Source of the DNA: Afifella marina DSM 2698
GTDB taxonomy: Bacteria; Pseudomonadota; Alphaproteobacteria; Rhizobiales; Afifellaceae
Direction: 5' to 3'
Length of the DNA: 64,000 nucleotides
NCBI RefSeq assembly: GCF_900102695.1
Contig: NZ_FMVW01000001.1
Location: 186,001-250,000, forward strand
Shown: piece by piece, positions 57,612 to 64,000 of the stretch
Layout of the letters: every line of letters begins with the position of its first letter
Position numbering within the stretch: position 1 is the stretch's first letter
Made by a program: the position numbers and the translations under genes
Notes under the pieces: generated by a model
The model's database searches: none
What the model saw: the letters and a program-made list of their open reading frames with translations, nothing else
What the model was told of the DNA's origin: nothing

Positions 57612-58760
57612 GTGATCCCGCGTCCTGACAAGCTCGGCGCGCCCATGGGCGCGCTGCTGGCGGTCGCGCTCGCTCTGCCTTTGGCGAGCTACCGGGCGAA
57701 CCGGATCGCGCTCGCCGAGGCGCGCGGGCTTTTCGAGGCGCTGCCCGCCGTCTGGGCCGCGGCGCTGCTCGCCTGCGCGGTCGCCACCATCGCGGTGGCG
57801 CTCTTCGTGCGCCCGCCGGCGATCCGGCTCGCCGTGCCGGCGCTCACGCTCCTTCTCTTGCTGATCGCCATCGGCGTTGCGGCGCGCATGTTGATGGCGA
57901 ACGGCGCCGATTATGCGCGTGTGGCGCCGGGGACCGGCTTCTGGCTCGCAGGCTTCGCTCTCTCGATCCTGATCACCGATGCGATCGTCAGGCTGAAGCC
58001 CGGGCCCTTCCTGAGGCTCGGCGTGTTTGCGTTAGCAGCGGCCGCGATCGCCGCCATCCTCGTGACCGGGGAATGGAACGCCTTGTCGATCCTCGCCGAA
58101 TATCGCGGCCACGCGGCGACCTTCTGGCGGGAGGGGGCGCATCATCTGCAGCTCGCCTTCGGCTCTCTCGCCGCGGCCATTGCCGCAGGTGTGCCGATCG
58201 GCATTCTGATCCACCGCTCCGAACGCTTGAAAGGCCCGGTCCTCAGCACCTTGAGCCTCATCCAGACCATCCCCTCGATCGCACTCTTCGGCATGCTCAT
58301 CGTGCCCTTGAGCTGGGTGGCGGCGAATGTGCCGGGCGCCTCCGAAATCGGCATCCGCGGCATCGGCATGGCACCGGCTTTCGTGGCGCTGTTTCTCTAT
58401 TCGCTGTTGCCGATGGTGGCGAACACGGCCGCCGGGCTTTCCGGCGTGTCGCCGAGCGTCACGGAAGCCGCCGCCGGCATGGGTCTGACGAGCCGCCAGC
58501 GGCTTATCTCCGTCGAACTGCCGCTCGCTTTGCCGGTCATTTTGACGGGCGTGCGCATCGTGCTCGTGCAGAATATCGGCCTCACCACCATCGCCGCGCT
58601 CATCGGCGGCGGCGGTTTCGGCACTTTCGTGTTTCAGGGGCTCGGCCAGACGGCAACCGACCTTATCCTTCTCGGCGCGCTGCCGACGGTGGCGCTGGCG
58701 TTTGCCGCCGCCGTCGTGCTCGACGCCGTCATCGACGTTCTCCCCGGAGCAAAGGCATGA
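57612..58760 (+). CDS. yehY: Osmoprotectant ABC importer, permease (YehY-like)
   Basis: 382 aa from GTG 57612, 10 bp after osmF. The first ~170 residues carry about five extra membrane segments not found in ordinary OpuC permeases but present in YehY (about 385 aa); the C-terminal ~200 residues are the BPD_transp domain with EAAAGMGLTSRQRLISVELPLALP. Its stop overlaps yehX (ATGA). Confidence 0.88.
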   Translation: MIPRPDKLGAPMGALLAVALALPLASYRANRIALAEARGLFEALPAVWAAALLACAVATIAVALFVRPPAIRLAVPALTLLLLLIAIGVAARMLMANGADYARVAPGTGFWLAGFALSILITDAIVRLKPGPFLRLGVFALAAAAIAAILVTGEWNALSILAEYRGHAATFWREGAHHLQLAFGSLAAAIAAGVPIGILIHRSERLKGPVLSTLSLIQTIPSIALFGMLIVPLSWVAANVPGASEIGIRGIGMAPAFVALFLYSLLPMVANTAAGLSGVSPSVTEAAAGMGLTSRQRLISVELPLALPVILTGVRIVLVQNIGLTTIAALIGGGGFGTFVFQGLGQTATDLILLGALPTVALAFAAAVVLDAVIDVLPGAKA

Positions 58761-59695
58761 TCCGCATCGAAGGCCTCACCAAGGAATATGCCGGCAATGC
58801 CGTTGTCCGCGACGTGTCGATGGAGATCGAGGCGGCGACGATCACGGTGATCGTCGGCACCTCCGGCTCGGGCAAGTCGACCTTCCTGCGGATGATCAAT
58901 CGCCTCGTCGAACCGACGAAGGGTGTGGTGGAGATCGACGGCACCGATACGCGTGAGATGAAGGCCTATGAGCTCCGCCGCCGTATCGGCTATGCGATCC
59001 AGGATCATGGGCTTTTTCCGCATTGGACGGTTGCCCGCAACATCGCCACCGTGCCGAAGCTCCTCGGCTGGGACCGCAAGAAGATCGACGCGCGCGTGCA
59101 CGAGCTTCTAGAACTCCTGCAGCTCGATCCCGACGAGATCGCGCCGCGCTATCCGCACCAGCTCTCCGGCGGTCAGGCGCAGCGCGTCGGCGTCGCCCGC
59201 GCGCTTGCCGCCCGTCCCGACATGCTTCTGATGGACGAACCGTTCGGGGCGCTCGATCCCGTCATCCGCGCCAAGGCGCAGACCGATCTCAAAAGCATTC
59301 AGGACCGCCTCGGCTCCACCATCCTTCTCGTCACCCACGACATGGCCGAGGCGATCAGGCTCGGCGACCGCATCGCGGTGATGAGCGAGGGGCGGGTGGA
59401 GCAGCTCGCCCCGCCGGCCGAAATCCTGACCCATCCGGCAAGCGATAACGTCCGCAACCTGGTCGGCGACGACGACCGGCCGTTCCGCTATCTCTCCCTC
59501 ATCCCGGTGAGCGAACGGACCGAGGAAGGAACCGCGGAAGGCACGCCGATTGCCGCCGATCGCTCGCTCTATGATGCGCTGGCGGAAATGATCTGGAGCG
59601 GCCGCGAGGTCCTGCCGGTGGTCGGTGAGGACGGGTCGGCGCGCGGTCTCGTGCGGCGAGGGGCGCTTCTCGATGCGGCGCGATCGGTGGCATGA
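58757..59695 (+). CDS. yehX: Osmoprotectant ABC importer, ATP-binding protein (YehX-like)
   Basis: 312 aa from ATG 58757. Walker A GTSGSGKST, Q-loop YAIQDHGLFPH, signature LSGGQAQRVGVA, Walker B MLLMDEPFGALDP. The C-terminal ~70 residues include one CBS-like segment (SLYDALAEMIWSGREVLPVVGEDG), fewer than in OpuA/ProV. Length matches YehX (about 308 aa). Overlaps both neighbours by 4 bp. Confidence 0.9.
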   Translation: MIRIEGLTKEYAGNAVVRDVSMEIEAATITVIVGTSGSGKSTFLRMINRLVEPTKGVVEIDGTDTREMKAYELRRRIGYAIQDHGLFPHWTVARNIATVPKLLGWDRKKIDARVHELLELLQLDPDEIAPRYPHQLSGGQAQRVGVARALAARPDMLLMDEPFGALDPVIRAKAQTDLKSIQDRLGSTILLVTHDMAEAIRLGDRIAVMSEGRVEQLAPPAEILTHPASDNVRNLVGDDDRPFRYLSLIPVSERTEEGTAEGTPIAADRSLYDALAEMIWSGREVLPVVGEDGSARGLVRRGALLDAARSVA

Positions 59696-60426
59696 GCCGG
59701 CCTTTCGTCTTTCTCCTGCGGCTTGCGCTCGTGGCGCTGGTGCTCGCCTTCCTCTTCGTCCCGGAGGCGTTCAGGCCGTTGCTTGAGCCCTTCGCACCGG
59801 TGGGCGCGCCGGCGATCTATGACCGCGCGAGCCTTCTCGACCTCACCATCTCGCATCTTCTGATCGTGGTGGCGGCGATCGTGCCGGCGACGCTCATCAG
59901 TGTGGCACTCGCGATCCTGGTGAGCCGGCCGATCGGTGCGGAATTTCTTCCCTTGTCGCGGGCGATCGTGAATATCGGCCAGACCTTTCCGCCCGTCGCG
60001 GTGCTGGCGCTTGCCGTGCCGGTCGTGGGCTTCGGCACTTGGCCGACCCTGATCGCGCTCTTTCTCTACGGGCTTTTGCCGATCTTCGAGAACACGCTCG
60101 CGGGCCTCACCGGCCTGCAGCCGGCGGTCGCCGAGGCGGCCAAGGGGACGGGCATGACCGGTCGGCAGAGGCTTTTTCAGGTGGAGCTGCCGCTCGCTCT
60201 GCCGGTGATTCTGGAAGGTGTACGCATCTCGCTCGTCATCGCGCTTTCGACGGCGACGATTGGCTCCACGGTCGCCGCCAAAGGCTTAGGAGAGGTGATC
60301 ATCGCCGGGCTCAATTCCAACAATCTCGCCTTCGTGCTGCAGGGCGGCCTTTTGACGGGCGCGCTCGCCGTCATCCTCTATGACGGTCTCGGCGAGATCT
60401 CCCGCATGACGGCCGCCCGTAGCTAA
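59692..60426 (+). CDS. yehW: Osmoprotectant ABC importer, permease (YehW-like)
   Basis: 244 aa, the length of YehW (243). Six membrane segments and the EAA loop EAAKGTGMTGRQRLFQVELPLALP. Starts at the ATGA overlap with yehX and completes the YehZYXW-type importer, with YehY as its partner permease. The next gene, amn, starts 45 bp after its stop on the same strand. Confidence 0.9.
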   Translation: MSRPFVFLLRLALVALVLAFLFVPEAFRPLLEPFAPVGAPAIYDRASLLDLTISHLLIVVAAIVPATLISVALAILVSRPIGAEFLPLSRAIVNIGQTFPPVAVLALAVPVVGFGTWPTLIALFLYGLLPIFENTLAGLTGLQPAVAEAAKGTGMTGRQRLFQVELPLALPVILEGVRISLVIALSTATIGSTVAAKGLGEVIIAGLNSNNLAFVLQGGLLTGALAVILYDGLGEISRMTAARS

Positions 60427-60471
60427 ACAGAGGCATCTTGCGATATGTCCTTCCCGGCGGAAGGAAGTGTG

Positions 60472-61932
60472 ATGAAAGACGACAGAACAACCGACATAGC
60501 CGGCGTCGAAGACGCGCTGAACCGCCTCGAACAGCTCTATGACGGGGCCGTCCAAGAGCTGCGGGACGCCATTGCGCTCTTTGCCAAAGACGGAACGCCG
60601 CCCGATCCGGCGGCACGCGACGCGGGTCTCTTCTGCTATCCGGAGCTTCGCGTCAGCTGGGACGGGGCGCCGCCGCGCAGCTTCAAGCCGCGCGCCTATG
60701 GACGCTTCACGCGGCCGGGCGGCTATACGACCACAATCACGCGGCCGGCCCTTTTTCGCAATTATCTCGCCGATCAGCTCGCCATCCTGGCCGAAGATCA
60801 CCGCGTGCATCTGAGCGTGCGCCCATCGGCCCAGGAGATCCCCTTTCCCTATGTCCTGGAGGACGGGGATCTCGTGCTCGACCGGGCGACGACGCTCGAA
60901 ATGATCCGGCACTTCCCGACGACGGAACTCGCCTTGATCGGCGATGAAGTCTCCGACGGGTTGTTTGCCTCCGCCCAGGAGATCCCGCTGTCGCATTTCG
61001 ATGCGTTGCGGACGGATTTTTCGCTGGCGCGGCTCAGGCATTACACGGGTACGCCGGCCGAGCACGTTCAACCCTTCATCCTCTTCACCAATTACAGCCG
61101 CTACGTCGACGAGTTCATCCGATGGGCGTGCCGGCAGGTGCGCGATCCGGAAAGCCCCTATGAGGCGCTCTCCTGCGCCGGCGGCAGCCTGGTGACGAAG
61201 GAGACGGAGGATCCGGAGCGGGCGATTTCCGAGCTCGCCTGGAAGAAGCATCAGATGCCGGCCTATCATCTGATCGGCTCGGGCCGTGCCGGCGTGACGC
61301 TCGTCAATATCGGCGTCGGGCCGTCGAATGCGAAGACGATCTGCGATCATCTGGCGGTGCTGCGCCCGCATGCCTGGCTGATGATCGGCCATTGTGCCGG
61401 CGTGCGCGAAAGCCAGTCGATCGGCGATTACGTGCTCGCCCATGCCTATCTGCGCGACGACCATGTTCTCGATGCCGTCTTGCCGCCGGATATCCCGATC
61501 CCGAGCCTCGCGGAAGTGCAGCGGGCGCTTTACGACGCCACCAAGCAGGTGAGCGGCATGCATGGGGAAGAGGTGAAGCTGCGGCTGAGAACCGGCACCG
61601 TCGTCACCACCGACGACCGCAATTGGGAACTGCGCTACACCGCCTCGGCGCATCGCCTCAATCAGAGCCGCGCCGTCGCCGTCGATATGGAGAGCGCCAC
61701 GATCGCCGCGCAGGGCTACCGTTTCCGCGTGCCCTACGGGACGCTTCTCTGCGTCTCCGACAAGCCGCTCCACGGCGAGATCAAGCTGCCGGGGCAGGCG
61801 AACCGCTTCTACGAGGGGGCGATCTCGGAGCATCTGCAGATCGGCATTCGCGCGGTGGAACTCCTGCGCCGGGAGGGCGACAGGCTGCATTCGCGCAAGC
61901 TGCGCGCCTTCGACGAGCCGCCCTTCCGCTGA
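60472..61932 (+). CDS. amn: AMP nucleosidase
   Basis: 486 aa from ATG 60472, preceded by ggaaggaag; E. coli Amn is 484 aa. An earlier in-frame ATG at 60445 has no such site. N-terminal regulatory domain (~residues 1-170, with RFTRPGGYTTTITRP), then the phosphorylase-like catalytic domain with VNIGVGPSNAKT, GHCAGVRESQ and DMESATIAAQGYRFRVPYG, containing the catalytic Asp/Glu region. Splits AMP into adenine and ribose 5-phosphate, a purine salvage/turnover step that complements the catabolic cluster at the other end of the window. Confidence 0.94.
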   Translation: MKDDRTTDIAGVEDALNRLEQLYDGAVQELRDAIALFAKDGTPPDPAARDAGLFCYPELRVSWDGAPPRSFKPRAYGRFTRPGGYTTTITRPALFRNYLADQLAILAEDHRVHLSVRPSAQEIPFPYVLEDGDLVLDRATTLEMIRHFPTTELALIGDEVSDGLFASAQEIPLSHFDALRTDFSLARLRHYTGTPAEHVQPFILFTNYSRYVDEFIRWACRQVRDPESPYEALSCAGGSLVTKETEDPERAISELAWKKHQMPAYHLIGSGRAGVTLVNIGVGPSNAKTICDHLAVLRPHAWLMIGHCAGVRESQSIGDYVLAHAYLRDDHVLDAVLPPDIPIPSLAEVQRALYDATKQVSGMHGEEVKLRLRTGTVVTTDDRNWELRYTASAHRLNQSRAVAVDMESATIAAQGYRFRVPYGTLLCVSDKPLHGEIKLPGQANRFYEGAISEHLQIGIRAVELLRREGDRLHSRKLRAFDEPPFR

Positions 61933-61971
61933 TCGCCCGAGATCTGGTGAGCGCCCGAGATCCGGGTGGAG

Positions 61972-61995
61972 GCAGGCCGGCCGGAGCCGGCCTGC
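61972..61995. terminator. Hairpin between convergent amn and HAD genes
   Basis: A perfect 9-bp stem (gcaggccgg / ccggcctgc) with a 6-base loop in the 88-bp gap between the two convergent stops. No T run on either side, so termination is only suggested. Confidence 0.5.
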
Positions 61996-62020
61996 AGCAT
62001 CGAAACGCGCGCGACCGCCT

Positions 62021-62734
62021 TTAGCGGTTTGCCGCGAAATCCTCGTCGATCGCATCGGCGAGTGCGGCGAGCGTCGGGAAATGGAAGTCCGGCTTCGTCA
62101 CTTCCTTCGGCACCGGCGTTCCGCCGAAGCCTTCCTGCCCCTGCCGCCGCTCGATCCAGCAGACGGAATAGCCGAGTTCCCGAGCCACGCCGATGTCGTG
62201 ATACTGGCTCTGCGCAACGTGAAGAATCTCGTCCTGCTTGTAGCCGAAGGCCGACTGGCGGCCGCGGTTGAAGTCGAAGAAGCGCGGATCGGGCTTTGGG
62301 ATGCCCACCTCGTCGACCGTCACGCCGTCATGGAAGGGATGGCCGAGGGTGTGCGCGTAGCTCGTGAAGACGACGCGGTCGGTGTTGGTCATTGCGACGA
62401 GGCGGAAACGGGTGCGCAAGCGCTTCAGCGCCTCGACGGAATCGGGGAAGGCCGGCCAATTCAGAACGTGGGCCTGGAACCCGGCGGCCGCGGCCTCGCT
62501 GGTGTCGAGCCCGAGCTTGTCGGCGACATACCGATAGACCTCTCCCATGACCTGGCTGGCACGGCCCGGATAAATGTGGCGGGCCTCGATGTAGGGGACG
62601 AAGAGGTCGTCGTCGCTCAGGTCGCGGGCTGCCGGTCCGCCGAAGTTACGAAATCCGTCGAGCAGGCCCTTCTCGAAATCGATGAGCGTTCCGACGACGT
62701 CGAATGTGAGAACCTTGAAATGCGCGAAAGTCAT
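62021..62734 (-). CDS. HAD superfamily hydrolase, haloacid dehalogenase type
   Basis: 237 aa from ATG 62734. Motif I is FDVVGTL, with the nucleophilic Asp but Val where phosphatases have the second Asp, as in type II 2-haloacid dehalogenases. Motif II is MTNTDR, motif III KPDPRFF, and motif IV SQYHDIGVARELGYSVCWIER. The 2-haloacid dehalogenase group also includes many uncharacterised enzymes. The gene lies 49 bp downstream of a DgcA-like dehydrogenase on the same strand, so it may be part of an N-methyl amino acid or related catabolic operon. Confidence 0.83.
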   Translation of the reverse strand: MTFAHFKVLTFDVVGTLIDFEKGLLDGFRNFGGPAARDLSDDDLFVPYIEARHIYPGRASQVMGEVYRYVADKLGLDTSEAAAAGFQAHVLNWPAFPDSVEALKRLRTRFRLVAMTNTDRVVFTSYAHTLGHPFHDGVTVDEVGIPKPDPRFFDFNRGRQSAFGYKQDEILHVAQSQYHDIGVARELGYSVCWIERRQGQEGFGGTPVPKEVTKPDFHFPTLAALADAIDEDFAANR

Positions 62735-62783
62735 GAGGCAGGTGTCCTTGAAAGTTGACAGGGAAAGAGGCTGCGACGCCCGC

Positions 62784-64000
62784 TCAAAGCGGGCTGCAGA
62801 TGCGGACCGCGTCGAGCATGGCGGCGTGGATGTTGCGGCTTGAGACGGCGTCTCCGATGCGATGGAGTTCGAAACCGGCACCGTCGTGGAAGGGCTGCTT
62901 TTCCAGGCGGATGAAGGTTTCGATATCGGTCACGCCCTCGTTCTTCGAGGTGGAGCGCAGCTCTTCAAAGAGCTCGTTCATCGGGATGCTGCCCTGCTCG
63001 ACGATCACCTGGTCGACGAGAACGGATGTCTCCTCGCGTGAGATCTCGTTGAGAAGAACGGCTTCGAGGCGGTTGTCCTTGCGGTGCACGCCCACGAGGC
63101 GCGTTTCTGAGACGGGCGCGATGCCGAGGGCGAGGAAGCGCTTCTTCCAGCGCAGCCTCTCCGCATAGGTGAGCTCTTCGCAGATCGTCCCATCGATCGT
63201 GGCATAGGTGACGTTCGCCCCGGCCTCCTTCGCCTTCTCGGCGGAAAGCGGCGCGGGATGACGCCCGGTGCCGTCATAGACGAGGACGTCGCGCCCGATC
63301 GGCACCTGGCCTGAAAGAATGTCCCAGGTGCTGACGCACAGATCGTCGCCTTCAAGAAGGTCGATCTGCGGCAGGCCGCCGGTGGCGAGAATGACGACGT
63401 CGGGGGCGAGCGCCTTGATGTCGTCGGCCTCCATATAGGCGTTCGTATGGATGCCGACGCCGAGGCGCTCAAGCTCCGCGACGCGCCATTCCACGATGCC
63501 GATGAGATCGCGGCGCCAGGAACCGGTCGCTCCGAGAAGGACCTGCCCGCCGACATCGGAAGCGGCTTCGTAAAGCTCGACCTCATGGCCGCGCTCGGCC
63601 GCGACGCGCGCTGCTTCGAGCCCCGCCGGGCCGCCGCCGATGATGACGATTTTGCGCTTCGGCCCCGTCGTCGGGCGGATGACGTGGCTCAGCTTCGTTT
63701 CCCGGCCGGTGACGGGATTGTGCAGGCAGGAGGGGCGGTAGGGCGACTGGCAATGGGTGGCGCCGATGCAGGGGCGGATTTCTTCTTCGCGACCGGCTGC
63801 GAGCTTGGCGACGAGATGGGGATCGGCAATCTGCGCGCGCGTCATCCCGGCCATGTCGAGCTTGCCTTCGGCAACGGCAAAGCGCGCCGAAGAGATGTCG
63901 GCGATGCGCGCGGCATGGAAGACCGGGAGACCGATCTCCGCCTTGAAGGCGCCGACCGGCTCGACCCAGGGTGCGAGCTTGGAGCCCATGCCCGGCATGT
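62784..64000 (-). CDS. DgcA-like FMN/Fe-S/FAD dehydrogenase (partial, 5' end outside window)
   Basis: The C-terminal 404 residues are visible, with the reading frame open to the window edge; full proteins of this kind are about 680 aa. The visible part holds the end of the Old Yellow Enzyme-type barrel, an Fe-S region RPCIGATHCQSPYRPSC, and a pyridine nucleotide-disulphide-type FAD domain (KIVIIGGGPAGLEAARVAAERG). The RPCxGAxxC pattern resembles DgcA dimethylglycine demethylase and N-methylproline demethylases. It likely oxidises an N-methylated amine. The neighbouring betaine-type importer would make a sensible supply, by inference. Confidence 0.82.
   Translation of the reverse strand, partial: MPGMGSKLAPWVEPVGAFKAEIGLPVFHAARIADISSARFAVAEGKLDMAGMTRAQIADPHLVAKLAAGREEEIRPCIGATHCQSPYRPSCLHNPVTGRETKLSHVIRPTTGPKRKIVIIGGGPAGLEAARVAAERGHEVELYEAASDVGGQVLLGATGSWRRDLIGIVEWRVAELERLGVGIHTNAYMEADDIKALAPDVVILATGGLPQIDLLEGDDLCVSTWDILSGQVPIGRDVLVYDGTGRHPAPLSAEKAKEAGANVTYATIDGTICEELTYAERLRWKKRFLALGIAPVSETRLVGVHRKDNRLEAVLLNEISREETSVLVDQVIVEQGSIPMNELFEELRSTSKNEGVTDIETFIRLEKQPFHDGAGFELHRIGDAVSSRNIHAAMLDAVRICSPL

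Noticed and set aside
61934-61962. Direct repeat cgcccgagatc at 61934-61944 and 61952-61962
   Set aside because: Two copies only, in a short gap between convergent genes; probably a local duplication with no visible function.

Overview
The window is gene-dense, GC-rich (a little over 60% by eye) DNA with almost every base in a gene, many ATGA/GTGA stop-start overlaps and no tRNA, rRNA, insertion sequence, prophage or CRISPR array that I can see. The gene content (fused PuuE-UraD, cytochrome-c urate oxidase PuuD, ExoD, BA14K protein, ScfR/RamB-type regulator beside aceA, TAXI-TRAP transporter) points to an alphaproteobacterium, most likely Hyphomicrobiales (Rhizobiales). I cannot name the genus.

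Region 1 (1-14.4 kb) is a purine catabolism supercluster: puuE-uraD fusion (minus), then uraH, xdhA, xdhB, xdhC, a BMP-type purine/nucleoside ABC importer (ATPase, two permeases, binding protein), puuD and guaD (plus). Together they take up purines and carry guanine through xanthine, urate, 5-hydroxyisourate and OHCU to allantoin and allantoate; allantoate-degrading genes are not in the window. Region 2 (14.4-23.3 kb, mostly minus) holds a DUF4112 protein, a gamma-glutamylputrescine-type oxidase and synthetase pair, a MipA/OmpV porin-like protein, and a TetR-HlyD-ABC-ABC2 efflux operon resembling a reduced E. coli cecR-ybhGFS, with paired TetR-type palindromes upstream. Region 3 (23.4-29.3 kb) holds katG, a small conserved-looking protein, aceA and a divergent RamB/ScfR-like regulator with a perfect TTGTAAA/TTTACAA inverted repeat between them.

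Region 4 (29.4-37.3 kb) is a potFGHI-type polyamine ABC importer, an AsmA-family protein and acetoacetyl-CoA synthetase. Region 5 (37.3-39.9 kb, minus) is the most unusual part: a 61-aa peptide with three cysteines and a tryptophan packed into its last 18 residues, then a PqqD-like/radical SAM/SPASM maturase with a complete cluster-binding motif set, then a Het-C/zinc phospholipase-like protein. The operon is preceded by a strikingly AT-rich stretch and an inverted repeat touching the ribosome binding site. I read it as an unclassified RiPP system.

Region 6 (40-47.6 kb) has exoD, glpK, a small DsrE-like exported protein, a nucleotide-sugar dehydrogenase and manC converging with 80 bp of overlap, and a GGDEF protein. 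Region 7 (47.9-56.5 kb) has a TAXI-TRAP transporter, DUF1206 and BA14K proteins, a thiolase and an acyl-CoA synthetase with a divergent AraC regulator. Region 8 (56.7-64 kb) has a yehZYXW-type osmoprotectant importer, AMP nucleosidase, a haloacid-dehalogenase-type HAD protein and the 3' part of a DgcA-like flavin/Fe-S dehydrogenase that runs off the window.
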